A stretch of 64,000 bases of DNA from Spirosoma validum. GTDB taxonomy: Bacteria; Bacteroidota; Bacteroidia; Cytophagales; Spirosomataceae. The translations under genes were made by a program, and so were the position numbers. Under the pieces are notes generated by a model. The model had not been told where the DNA came from. It did not search any database and worked only from the letters and a program-made list of their open reading frames with translations. Where the stretch lies: the NCBI RefSeq assembly GCF_014699035.1, contig NZ_JACXAA010000003.1, positions 248,001-312,000 of the forward strand, in the 5' to 3' direction. Of the stretch, positions 1 through 8,008 are shown in pieces (position 1 is the stretch's first letter; every line of letters starts with the position of its first letter).

Positions 1-1
1 C

Positions 2-283
2 GCTGGTGCGGCTCGTCCGGGTGTCAAAGCCGCTTTAGCAGCTAGCCCTGTGAAGCCTGATAAAATGGTGACCGTATTTGCGGGTGGTGATCTGGAAGCT
101 GTGGCTAAGATGCGGGAATACCTGCTACCTTATCCTCCTTCGTCGCCTGCAATTGGCATTTTCAAGGATGGTGATCTGGTTCATTTCATCGAGCGGCACC
201 ACATCGAAGGCCGGTCGGCACAGATGATTGCTCAGCATCTCGAAATGGCGTTGGAAGAGTTCTGTACGCCCGCGAACGCGTAA
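2..283 (+). CDS. BrxA/BrxB-type bacilliredoxin, 3' part only
   Basis: The reading frame is open from the left edge, so the first in-frame valine or methionine codons are not real starts. The visible part begins AGAARPGVKAAL, which in the YphP/YqiW (BrxA/BrxB) family directly follows the active-site CxC, so the catalytic cysteines lie just outside the window. The motif YPPSSPAIGIFKDGDLVHF and a final helix ending in EEFC are typical of this thioredoxin-fold family. Members act in bacillithiol-dependent or related thiol exchange. That a bacillithiol role applies here is inferred from the family. The gene converges on eboC, with a strong hairpin between them. Confidence 0.85.
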   Translation, partial: AGAARPGVKAALAASPVKPDKMVTVFAGGDLEAVAKMREYLLPYPPSSPAIGIFKDGDLVHFIERHHIEGRSAQMIAQHLEMALEEFCTPANA

Positions 284-295
284 CAATCGTAGTAT

Positions 296-354
296 CGAAG
301 CTCCGGCTTCGGGAGTGTAAGAGAAGCCTCTTCACTCCCGAAGCCGGAGCTTCG
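296..354. terminator. Perfect 22-bp inverted repeat between convergent genes
   Basis: Arms at 296-317 and 333-354 pair perfectly around a 15-nt loop, beginning with CGAAGCTCCGGCTTCGGG. It lies between two convergent genes and could terminate both. There is no T-run, so it may instead be one of the dispersed hairpins seen elsewhere in this window. Confidence 0.6.
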
Positions 355-357
355 GCG

Positions 358-1233
358 TTACGTTACGGCAAATACCTTTGCCAGTAACCGGGATAGTGGC
401 AACAGGCAGCAAACCAGTAGTGCCAGCGGAAATGACGCAAATGCGGCTACCCAGGCGGCATTCATGACGATCAGTGATAGTACGCCCGCTTTTACGGCCA
501 GACCGATATTTCGGCCAATTGGCTCTTTCACGGCTCGCCAGAGTGGCGGAAAAATAAAATACCCGAATATTAATAAGAAGGGCAAGGCGGTACCTAACTG
601 TTGCTGCCGTTGCGCTAGTGCCGCTACACAGCCAATAACGAGTGCGTAGAGCAAGCCAGCGGCACGTAACGTTGTGGTATTACCGCCGTGCACTTCGCCC
701 CGGCTAATCATGGTGATGGCCGCAATGTAGATAATCGGTACGATGCCAACCCAAACCCACGGCAGTACCTGGTCGGGCAGAATGCTAACTCCCAGTAGCA
801 AATTCAGCCCTCGGCACAAACCCATGTTAACGGGCCCCAGCCAGTTGTGATGCTTGCCGAATCGATCATAGACAAGCGAGGATACAGCAATACCGATGGC
901 CAGAAAGCCTGCTGTTTGATTCACCATAAACGACGTACCAATTCCCAGAATCAGCAGGAGCGTTCCCAGCAACGTAGCAACGCTTTTACTAACGACACCG
1001 CTCGGTATAGGTCGCTCGGGCCGCTCGACGGCGTCTAACTCAGCGTCGAAAACGTCGTTGAACACGACTCCCCCGCCGTACAGACAGACGGTTGCCAAAC
1101 TGAGCCAGCCGACCGGCGCAGGCGCTGGATTCGGAATTACAAAATACCCTGCAATAGCCATGCCGGCCAACACATCCGCAATCGCCGTGACGAGATTGGC
1201 CGGACGAGTGAGGGAAAGAAGCGCTTTAAACAT
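358..1233 (-). CDS. eboC: EboC, UbiA-like prenyltransferase family membrane protein
   Basis: This 291-residue polytopic membrane protein carries the UbiA signature NDVFDAELDAVERPERP (the NDxxDxxxD prenyl-diphosphate site) around residues 59-75. About seven to nine hydrophobic segments follow. It lies directly downstream of a TatD-like eboB, and an EboA-domain gene lies slightly further upstream, which identifies it as the EboC branch rather than a quinone UbiA enzyme. The ebo cluster is linked in cyanobacteria and other bacteria to export of scytonemin-type precursors and occurs widely without a known product. The second aspartate motif of UbiA enzymes is not clear here, so a catalytic role is uncertain. 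Confidence 0.85.
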   Translation of the reverse strand: MFKALLSLTRPANLVTAIADVLAGMAIAGYFVIPNPAPAPVGWLSLATVCLYGGGVVFNDVFDAELDAVERPERPIPSGVVSKSVATLLGTLLLILGIGTSFMVNQTAGFLAIGIAVSSLVYDRFGKHHNWLGPVNMGLCRGLNLLLGVSILPDQVLPWVWVGIVPIIYIAAITMISRGEVHGGNTTTLRAAGLLYALVIGCVAALAQRQQQLGTALPFLLIFGYFIFPPLWRAVKEPIGRNIGLAVKAGVLSLIVMNAAWVAAFASFPLALLVCCLLPLSRLLAKVFAVT

Positions 1234-1240
1234 AGTGAAG

Positions 1241-1320
1241 AATGAAGAGTGTAGAGTGAAGAATAAAGAGCAAAGAATGATTATGCGTCAGCTTTTATTC
1301 TACACTCTACACTCTTCATT
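1241..1320. repeat. 27-bp inverted repeat between eboB and eboC
   Basis: Arms 1241-1267 and 1294-1320 are complementary with one mismatch. The sequence is rich in GAAGAGTGTAGAGTG. The stop codon of eboB (1316-1318) lies inside the right arm, so the hairpin forms at the very end of eboB within the eboB-eboC transcript. It could be an mRNA processing or attenuation element, or a mobile REP-like repeat. Confidence 0.7.
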
Positions 1321-2248
1321 TAATGATCGTTGATTCTTTATCTACTCTTGGCGCCTGACCACCGCGCAGAACGGAACTGCCATTAAACCGTTGACTCTGG
1401 TCGATGCCCATGGGTTGCGTAAGTTCGTCGAGGCTAAGCTGCCCGCTTTGAGCGAAAGCCGTAACGGCATTCGTAAACGTAACGAGCCGGATCGCTTCAT
1501 CCGAAATGCCGCGTTGCTTCATTAAAGCTGCTGTTTTCGGTACAGCCAGGGGGTCGCTGATACCCCAGTCGGCTGCGGAGTTGATCATGATCCGTTCGGG
1601 ACCGTACTGTTTAACTACCTCAACCATACGTTCATTACCCATTTTGGTAAACGGATAAATCGTGAAGCCCGCCCAGAAACCGCGGTCCAGCACTTCACGA
1701 ACCGTTTCCTCATTGTTATGATCAACGATGACCATGCCCGGCTCCAGCCCATGCTCCAGCGCAATATCCATACTACGGCTGGTTCCCTGTTTTTTGTCGC
1801 GGTGGGGCGTGTGGATCTGCACAGGTAGATTGGCCTCCTTCGCCAGTTCCAGCTGAGCCCGGTAATACTTGTCTTCAGCGGCCGTCTGATCATCAAAACC
1901 TATTTCGCCGACGCCAACTACCCCTTCTTTATAGATGAACAAGGGAAGAATTTCCATAACCTGTTCGGCCAGTTCTTCCTGATTGGCTTCTTTGGAATTC
2001 AATCCGATGGTGCAGTAATGACGAATACCAAATTGCGACGCGCGAAACCGCTCCCAGCCTACCAGACTCGCAAAGTAATCCCGGAAGGAGTCGACGCCCG
2101 TACGAGGCTGACCCAGCCAGAAGGCCGGTTCGATCAAGGCCACTACGCCTGCATCGGCCATTGCCTGATAATCATCTGTGGTTCGGGAGGTCATGTGAAC
2201 GTGCATATCAAAAAATGACATACCCCGAATCGAATCCATAAAATCCAT
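1316..2248 (-). CDS. eboB: EboB, TatD-family metal-dependent hydrolase
   Basis: The 310-residue protein is a TatD/amidohydrolase-like TIM barrel. Visible metal-ligand motifs are DMHVHM near the N-terminus, VGVGEIGFDD near residue 115, QIHTPH near 145, VDHNNEE near 180 and the late NSAADWG. This spacing and the link to an EboC-like UbiA gene identify it as EboB. It is cytoplasmic, with no signal peptide. Its substrate is not known. It is co-directional with eboC, 82 bp upstream, and the two are probably one transcript. eboA is on the same strand but separated from it by two opposite-strand genes. Confidence 0.85.
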   Translation of the reverse strand: MDFMDSIRGMSFFDMHVHMTSRTTDDYQAMADAGVVALIEPAFWLGQPRTGVDSFRDYFASLVGWERFRASQFGIRHYCTIGLNSKEANQEELAEQVMEILPLFIYKEGVVGVGEIGFDDQTAAEDKYYRAQLELAKEANLPVQIHTPHRDKKQGTSRSMDIALEHGLEPGMVIVDHNNEETVREVLDRGFWAGFTIYPFTKMGNERMVEVVKQYGPERIMINSAADWGISDPLAVPKTAALMKQRGISDEAIRLVTFTNAVTAFAQSGQLSLDELTQPMGIDQSQRFNGSSVLRGGQAPRVDKESTIIK

Positions 2249-2280
2249 AATGCGTTTCTGTTAGGTATTGATTAAGTAAA

Positions 2281-2339
2281 GGTACCACGGGTTTCAACCG
2301 TACTTCCAGTGATTAATACGGGTTAAAACCCGTGGTACC
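2281..2339. repeat. Inverted repeat of the ACGGGTTT/AAACCCGT type
   Basis: Arms GGTACCACGGGTTTC... at 2281-2302 and its near complement at 2317-2339 form a long hairpin. A degenerate relative is at 51612-51670. It lies in the divergent space between eboB and the DUF4136 gene. The remainder of 2249-2487 holds the two promoters' likely positions, but I could not assign them. Confidence 0.6.
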
Positions 2340-2487
2340 TTACTGTTGGCTAGATTAGCTTCATAGCCTGCAAAGTTCTCGAAAATTTGCCCTCGTTCCG
2401 TATGACTTTAGTCAGATTTTAATTGAGCTTAAGCAAACTTCGCTTTGATCTGTTCGTTGTATAATTAGTACAACAACAAATTCAACC

Positions 2488-3156
2488 ATGAATCTGCTTC
2501 ATCATCTTCGGTTAGGAAAAGGGAGCCTCTGGGCGATCCTACTGCTAACACTGGGCGGGGCACTTACCGCCTGTCGCGAGAATGCGATCAACGATTTAAG
2601 TCCGACGGATACGCCCGTCTACATTACAAACTACGACCGTTCTGTCAACTTTGGTCAGTACAAAACGTTTAGCCTGCCCGATTCGGTTATCATTCAGTCG
2701 AACGATAGTTATGCCGCCGTGAAAAACAGTATTTCGGATCGGTTTGTCACAAACGTAGCAGCCGCGTTAACAGCCAAAGGATTTCAACGCGTCACTAAAG
2801 GACAGACGGCTGATCTGGGCGTTGCGATTATTCGCGTTAACAACCTGTACACCGGAATTGCCAGCAACCCATATTCCTATTACTCAAATTACTGGGGGTA
2901 TGGCGGGCTGGGAGGATTAGGTGGCTTGGGTGGTTACTACTATCCGAGCTATTACACTTATCAGGTGACGGATCAGTACTGGGAAATTCAAATGGTCGAT
3001 CTGAAAAATAACCCGGCGACGGGCAGCGGTCAGCAGCAGGTGAACGTCATTTACGATGCTACGATTCGTGGTACCGATATCACCGATACACAGTCGGTCG
3101 ATACGGCAGTAACGGCTATTTTCAATCAATCCTCTTATTTACAGGCAACCCGCTAA
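2488..3156 (+). CDS. DUF4136 domain lipoprotein
   Basis: The 222-residue protein has a signal peptide ending in a lipobox (LTAC, Cys about residue 29), so it is probably an outer-membrane-directed lipoprotein. The rest matches the DUF4136 pattern: an early YDRSVNFGQYKTFSLPDS segment, a region on gene-product mixing of an alpha helix (VTNVAAALTAKGFQRV), a glycine/tyrosine-rich loop (GGLGGLGGLGGYYYPSYY), and a closing helix that ends SSYLQATR. No catalytic motif is visible. It is followed after 6 bp by an outer-membrane barrel gene, so the two are an operon and may work together at the envelope. Both genes lie between eboA and eboB on the opposite strand. Confidence 0.8.
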   Translation: MNLLHHLRLGKGSLWAILLLTLGGALTACRENAINDLSPTDTPVYITNYDRSVNFGQYKTFSLPDSVIIQSNDSYAAVKNSISDRFVTNVAAALTAKGFQRVTKGQTADLGVAIIRVNNLYTGIASNPYSYYSNYWGYGGLGGLGGLGGYYYPSYYTYQVTDQYWEIQMVDLKNNPATGSGQQQVNVIYDATIRGTDITDTQSVDTAVTAIFNQSSYLQATR

Positions 3157-3162
3157 GACGCC

Positions 3163-3822
3163 ATGAAACGCATAACCGCAATCATTGCCCTGCTATGCCT
3201 GACAACGGCGGCCTGGGCACAATACAGAAATGAATACGAGTCGTCGATCTACGACCGGTACGTTACATTCAACGTATCGGCCCGATATGGTCTGTCACTG
3301 CCGATGGGTGGCCAAAAAGGATACATCGATAAGGTTTCGCCTACGAACTTTGCATTAGAGGGCGAATGGTTGTTTCCCAAACAGTTTTCGATCGGATTGA
3401 AAACGGGCTATCAGTATACGAAACAACGGTTAGGACGGCAGCTCTATACGTATATAGATGGCAACAGCGTACAGGACATTTCGTCGGTACAAACCCGAAC
3501 GCTATCAGTTATTCCGGCAATGGTCTCGCTGTCGTACTATTTTGCCGACAATGCCGCTGCCATCCGACCGTACGTCCAATTTGCGGGTGGTGGAGCCTAT
3601 GTCGATTACACGAACTATTTCGGTCCGTTCGCCGATCAGAAAACGGGCTTTAAAGGGGCCATTGCGCCAGCTGTTGGACTGAAATACTATGGTCGACGTG
3701 AGCAGGGACTGGGCGCTGAGATTCAGGCGCAGTATCAGAACATTTTCTTCAATTACGATCTGCTCAAAGGTAGCAGTCCGTCATTGATGCTATCGGCCGG
3801 GATAACGTACCGGTTCTATTAA
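3163..3822 (+). CDS. Outer-membrane beta-barrel protein
   Basis: The 219-residue product has a clear signal peptide (MKRITAIIALLCLTTAAWAQ). Alternating hydrophobic strands follow (FNVSARYGLSLPMG, FSIGLKTGYQYTKQ, SVIPAMVSLSYYF, IRPYVQFAGGGAYVDY, PAVGLKYYG, LMLSAGITYRFY) and the protein ends in an aromatic residue, as small eight-strand OMPs do. It looks like the general outer-membrane beta-barrel family of Bacteroidota, with no specific ligand visible. It is translationally close (6 bp) to the DUF4136 lipoprotein upstream. Confidence 0.8.
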   Translation: MKRITAIIALLCLTTAAWAQYRNEYESSIYDRYVTFNVSARYGLSLPMGGQKGYIDKVSPTNFALEGEWLFPKQFSIGLKTGYQYTKQRLGRQLYTYIDGNSVQDISSVQTRTLSVIPAMVSLSYYFADNAAAIRPYVQFAGGGAYVDYTNYFGPFADQKTGFKGAIAPAVGLKYYGRREQGLGAEIQAQYQNIFFNYDLLKGSSPSLMLSAGITYRFY

Positions 3823-3824
3823 TC

Positions 3825-3844
3825 TGTAGCCCGGCCAGGCTACA
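3825..3844. terminator. Small hairpin between convergent genes
   Basis: TGTAGCC (3825-3831) pairs with GGCTACA (3838-3844) in the 17-bp space between the barrel gene and eboA and overlaps the eboA stop codon. It is a plausible shared terminator, though it has no T-run. Confidence 0.35.
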
Positions 3845-4514
3845 TCAGCAAGTCAATATTCGGCGGTAAACTTCGCCCGGCAGCCCGACGTTCGGCGGCA
3901 TAGTCCGTTAGCGTTTGAGCCAGCCGGGCGTTTTTATGTTCAGCCAGACCGACGATCTGCGTTACGTCTTTGTCCGTGAAGAATGCTTTCAGAATCATCT
4001 GGTTCCAGGCGGCTTCGTCGAAGTAATCAGCTGGGTATGGATTGTGCAGCATGATGGCTGACTGGACATCCGCGATGTTGTTTCGAATGCCTTCGGTCGC
4101 CTGAAATCGCCAGCTCTCCGGATACGCCAGTACGGGTAAAGCTGAGTATAGGGCCACTAATTCGTTCAGTTCACCGGCTTTAAACAGTTGCGAAATCGTT
4201 TTGGTGTAGGTCTGTTGATCATCAGCAGGAAGTTGAAGCAACCACCACACGCGTGCCAGTCGATCCAGCGTCCAACCTGTAACGGTAAAACCCGGACGGA
4301 TGCGTTCGAGCGCAAAAGCCATGTCCGTAGGAACCGTAATCGTTTGTTTACTCACAAAACGTGGAATAGCCGTAAAAACGCGGTAGAACGTAGCAAGCTG
4401 CGGATTTTGCTGAAACGCATCCGTTTGCTGACGAAGATAATTGACTGCCTTTTCGGAATCAGCCTGCTGCTCAATCAGGTAAAACAGCGTTTGGCTCATC
4501 TGAGAAATGTTCAT
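3840..4514 (-). CDS. eboA: EboA domain protein
   Basis: The C-terminal half carries the conserved EboA core: ALPVLAYPESWRFQATEGIR, then NPYPADYFDEAAWNQMILKA, then a helix ending YAAERRAAGR. I place the start at the ATG at 4514 (MNISQMSQ, 224 residues); an in-frame codon at 4562 would add 16 unusual residues. EboA has no assigned biochemical activity. It is required with the other Ebo proteins for substrate export in the systems studied. The gene lies on the same strand as eboB-eboC but is separated from them by the two plus-strand envelope genes. Confidence 0.8.
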   Translation of the reverse strand: MNISQMSQTLFYLIEQQADSEKAVNYLRQQTDAFQQNPQLATFYRVFTAIPRFVSKQTITVPTDMAFALERIRPGFTVTGWTLDRLARVWWLLQLPADDQQTYTKTISQLFKAGELNELVALYSALPVLAYPESWRFQATEGIRNNIADVQSAIMLHNPYPADYFDEAAWNQMILKAFFTDKDVTQIVGLAEHKNARLAQTLTDYAAERRAAGRSLPPNIDLLM

Positions 4515-4615
4515 AATGCAAAGGTACCTGAGAGAATCCTTACTCTTTTCTATCAAAAACACATTAGTCCGGCACTATACTCACCTTTATGCATCGGAAC
4601 CAGACCCGTAAGGCA

Positions 4616-4642
4616 TGATGTCAGGTTCAGAACCTGATATCA
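4616..4642. repeat. TGATGTCAGGTT hairpin
   Basis: TGATGTCAGGTT (4616-4627) pairs with AACCTGATATCA (4631-4642), with one G-T pair. The GTCAGGTT core recurs at the centre of the large palindrome at 58256-58329, so it belongs to a dispersed hairpin type. Confidence 0.55.
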
Positions 4643-4658
4643 TAACACCTAAATAAGC

Positions 4659-6467
4659 ATGAAAAAAACGTTACTGACTTCGGTTTTATTCATCTGTTTA
4701 CAAACCATCACTTCTCTGGCCCAGACTTCAACCGATTATGTCTGGTGGAATCCGGCTCAGGCTGATTTTTCGGTTGTTGAAGGGCAGGCCTGGTCTGGAA
4801 AAAGCATTCAAAATCAGTATGATCGACTGCCGGCTAAAGTCGAGAAAACCGTTCGGACGCCCGTCTGGAATTTGTCGCATAACGCAGCCGGGCTACTAAT
4901 TCGATTCAGGGCTAGTACTAACCGGATTACGGTACGTTATGCCGTTACGGGAAAACACGACCTGCCGCACATGCCGGCTACGGGGGTTAGTGGCGTGGAT
5001 CTGTACGCGGGCAACAGCGATGGCGACTGGCTGTGGTGCGCTGGGAAGTACACCTTTGGCGATACCATCCAGTATCAGTTTACGAATCTTGAACCCAATG
5101 ATACGTATCATCAGAAAGGGCGCGAATACCGGTTGTATCTGCCGCTTTACAATTCGGTTAAATGGCTTGAAATAGGTGTGCCAACCGGCGTTACGTTAAC
5201 CCCCTTGCCAGTTCGGGCCGACAAGCCAATAGTGATTTATGGTACGTCGATTGCCCAGGGAGCCTGTGCCTCAAGACCCGGTATGGCCTGGACGGCTATC
5301 CTGGGACGCAAACTGGATCGTCCTGTCATCAATCTGGGGTTTTCAGGCAACGGACGTTTGGAAAAAGAGATCGTTGACCTTTTACCAGAAATAGATGCCA
5401 AATTATACGTATTGGATTGCCTCCCCAACCTGATTGCCACAGTAGGTATAAAATCCGATACGATAAGAAGCCGGATCATTGAATCGGTGAAAGCGCTACG
5501 TCGACAACGACCCACGGTGCCAATTCTATTAGTCGAACATGCGGGCTATACCGATGGTGATATCAACCCAACCCGGAGGCAACTCTACAGTGATGTGAAT
5601 GTATTGATGGGACAAGCCTTTACGCAATTGAAAAGCGAAGGCATTCAAAACCTGTACATCCTGCCAAAGTCGACAATCAATCTCGATAATGATGCCATGG
5701 TCGATGGTACACACCCGACGGATCTGGGTATGCAGCAATACGCTGATGCCTACGAACGTAGCATCCGCACAATTCTGAACGAACCCCTTGGTGATGTTTC
5801 GACCATGAAACCGCGAACGCAATACCGCGATGCCAGAATCTATGATTGGGAAACCCGGCACCGCGATATTATGGCTCGCGTGAAAAATAAACCCCCGCGC
5901 ATTCTGTTCATCGGCAATTCCATTACGCACTTCTGGGGTGGTGAGTCGACGGGGGCTACGGTACGTGGGAGCGATAGCTGGAACGCTGTCCTGGAACCGC
6001 TGGGCGTTCTCAATCTGGGGTATGGCTGGGATCGTATCGAGAACGTATTGTGGCGGGTTTATCACGGCGAACTTGATGGCTACTCTGCGGCTCAGATCGT
6101 GCTGATGATCGGTACCAATAACCTTCAGCTTAACACAGATGTCCAGATCAGTGATGGACTTGCGTTTCTGATCAAGGCCATGAAGGCGCGCCAGCCCACT
6201 GCGGATATTTTGGTAATAGGCGTATTACCACGTCGGGATGGGGAGTTGCGCGTTGCTACGTTGAATCAGCGTATCGCCCAGATGGCAGGTGAGCAAAACG
6301 TTACGTTTATCCAGCCGGGTACTGTGTTTCTAAAACCGGATGGAAAAATAGAGGAGGGATTATTTAGTGACGGACTACATCCAAATGCGGAAGGCTACCG
6401 ACAGTTGATTGCTAAAATTCAACCTTATCTGAAAGCGGTTGAGTCAGCACCGAAACGCAAGAAATAA
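4659..6467 (+). CDS. Secreted two-domain SGNH/GDSL hydrolase
   Basis: The 602-residue protein has a signal peptide (MKKTLLTSVLFICLQTITSLAQ). It then shows a GxDLY N-terminal module (GVDLYAG, near residue 113) and two SGNH hydrolase domains. The first has GTSIAQGACASRPG, NLGFSGNG and DGTHPTDLG, as in the SGNH_hydro_3 family. The second has FIGNSITHFWGG, NLGYGWDRIENVLWR, IGTNNL and DGLHPNAEGYR, as in PAF-acetylhydrolase-like GDSL enzymes. Both keep the block I serine and the late Asp-x-x-His, so both may be active. The likely role is periplasmic or extracellular deacylation of polysaccharide or glycan esters; the substrate is unknown. Such proteins often occur as two genes, so this is a tandem fusion. 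Confidence 0.85.
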   Translation: MKKTLLTSVLFICLQTITSLAQTSTDYVWWNPAQADFSVVEGQAWSGKSIQNQYDRLPAKVEKTVRTPVWNLSHNAAGLLIRFRASTNRITVRYAVTGKHDLPHMPATGVSGVDLYAGNSDGDWLWCAGKYTFGDTIQYQFTNLEPNDTYHQKGREYRLYLPLYNSVKWLEIGVPTGVTLTPLPVRADKPIVIYGTSIAQGACASRPGMAWTAILGRKLDRPVINLGFSGNGRLEKEIVDLLPEIDAKLYVLDCLPNLIATVGIKSDTIRSRIIESVKALRRQRPTVPILLVEHAGYTDGDINPTRRQLYSDVNVLMGQAFTQLKSEGIQNLYILPKSTINLDNDAMVDGTHPTDLGMQQYADAYERSIRTILNEPLGDVSTMKPRTQYRDARIYDWETRHRDIMARVKNKPPRILFIGNSITHFWGGESTGATVRGSDSWNAVLEPLGVLNLGYGWDRIENVLWRVYHGELDGYSAAQIVLMIGTNNLQLNTDVQISDGLAFLIKAMKARQPTADILVIGVLPRRDGELRVATLNQRIAQMAGEQNVTFIQPGTVFLKPDGKIEEGLFSDGLHPNAEGYRQLIAKIQPYLKAVESAPKRKK

Positions 6468-6471
6468 GTAC

Positions 6472-6572
6472 CGCGGATCTTTAGTCCGCGCTATCGTTAG
6501 GGTAAACTCCAGGACTGATTGTTCGTCTAACAGCTATATGGGCTAAAGCCTCGCGCTACGTATCATCGCGCT
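6472..6572. repeat. Intergenic hairpin cluster between convergent genes
   Basis: CGCGGA (6472-6477) pairs with TCCGCG (6485-6490), and further GCGCTA/GCGCTACGTA repeats lie at about 6489, 6556 and 6569. The block separates the SGNH gene from the end of the eCIS operon and may terminate both. No gene is visible here. Confidence 0.4.
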
Positions 6573-6578
6573 ACGTAA

Positions 6579-7946
6579 TCAATCGTTGCCAAACCCAACG
6601 AACATCTTCCCTTCTTTTTCGTACTCCCGACGGATTCCTTCTAAAATATGCTGGCGTTTCACTAACTGGCTACCTTCGGCATAAGCCGTTAGACAAGCAA
6701 ATTGCACTACATTAATAATGCCGCCACCTGTGAGCTCATAGCGGCTGGAAAAGTGTGGCAACTGAACAGTGCTATCGAACTGAATAACCGAAGGGAATGA
6801 CTTTGTCCAGATCTGGAGCCGTTCGTGAGCATCGGGCAGCGGAAACTTGATGATCGAATTGAAACGCCGTAAAAACGCATCATCAATGTTCGACTTGAAG
6901 TTCGACGCCAGAATAATCATGCCATTAAACGTCTCGATTCGCTGTAATAGATACGATACCTCCTGGTTGGCGTATTTGTCGTGGGCGTCTTTGACGTTCG
7001 TGCGCTTCCCAAACAGGGCGTCGGCCTCATCAAAAAATAAAATCCAGTCTTTATTCTCGGCTTTGGCAAACAGATTCGACAGGTTCTTCTCCGTTTCGCC
7101 TATAAACTTGGAGACAATCGTAGAGAGGTCAATCTTGTAAACATCCCGGCCTGTGTACTTACCGAGCAGGGAAGCTGTGAGCGTTTTGCCGGTACCGGGT
7201 GGCCCATAGAACAGCACCCGATAACCAGGCCGGAGTCGGTTGCCCATGCCCCAGTCAGTTTCTAATTGCCTGTGATACTGCACCCAGTTTTGTAACTCCC
7301 GAATCTGCTGCCGAATCTCGTCGTTCAGCACTATATCGTCCCAGGATAGGTTGGTTTCGATCCGTTGCGCCGGGAACGTACTGCTGAATTTTGGGGGCGT
7401 AATTTTTCCAATCGTAAATAACTCGACATACTCTGGCGACAGTAGAACACGACCACTCAGCATCGGTTCGCCTTCCAAGGCGTCTTCCAGGTGAAGTACC
7501 TGTTTGCGGGCAAAAAAATGATCAGCGCTGAACAGCGTTTGCCATTGAAATCGCTGGGCCAGATCGTTGCCCGCCAGTAAAAAAAGGACCGTTTCGCCGG
7601 TAGGCAGGAAGCCGCGGAATTGCTTGCCGCGGGTGCCGCCAATAGGCAGAAAATCAGTCGGCTGGTCGAAAAAAGAGTGGATGATGTTATCAAAGAAATC
7701 CACTTTTACGTGTGAAACCAGCGCCACCAGCAACGTAACGATTTCAGCCCGGCTGAGTTGATTTGTTGTAATAAAAACGCTAAGCGGATCTTGTTCCGAT
7801 GCGAAGTCTGGAAATGGAATATCTTCAGCACGTTCGTATTCAGTGGGTTGATTAAAAAACGTTTGTAGCTGGAATTGAGCCAAACGTAGTAAGCCCTCAA
7901 AAAAAGAATAGCGCATCAATGGCTGATTTTTGATTGGCTCATTCAT
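6579..7946 (-). CDS. eCIS AAA+ ATPase (Afp15-like)
   Basis: A AAA+ module fills the C-terminal half: Walker A GPPGTGKT near residue 250, Walker B ILFFDEADALFG near 305, sensor-1 IILASNFK and arginine finger DDAFLRRF. The N-terminal half is family-specific. Every Afp/PVC-like locus has such an ATPase near its end, proposed to act in assembly or cargo handling. I start at the ATG at 7946 (MNEPIKNQP, 455 residues); the longer frame to 7958 would need a TTG. It is the last gene of the operon. Confidence 0.9.
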   Translation of the reverse strand: MNEPIKNQPLMRYSFFEGLLRLAQFQLQTFFNQPTEYERAEDIPFPDFASEQDPLSVFITTNQLSRAEIVTLLVALVSHVKVDFFDNIIHSFFDQPTDFLPIGGTRGKQFRGFLPTGETVLFLLAGNDLAQRFQWQTLFSADHFFARKQVLHLEDALEGEPMLSGRVLLSPEYVELFTIGKITPPKFSSTFPAQRIETNLSWDDIVLNDEIRQQIRELQNWVQYHRQLETDWGMGNRLRPGYRVLFYGPPGTGKTLTASLLGKYTGRDVYKIDLSTIVSKFIGETEKNLSNLFAKAENKDWILFFDEADALFGKRTNVKDAHDKYANQEVSYLLQRIETFNGMIILASNFKSNIDDAFLRRFNSIIKFPLPDAHERLQIWTKSFPSVIQFDSTVQLPHFSSRYELTGGGIINVVQFACLTAYAEGSQLVKRQHILEGIRREYEKEGKMFVGFGND

Positions 7947-8008
7947 TAACGATCGCAATTAGGAAATAGCAATTTGTTGAACACCTTTTGTGAAAACTCT
8001 ACTAAGCC

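Noticed and set aside
4515-4562. Longer N-terminus for EboA
   Set aside because: The ATG at 4514 gives a family-like start; the extra 16 residues have no family support.
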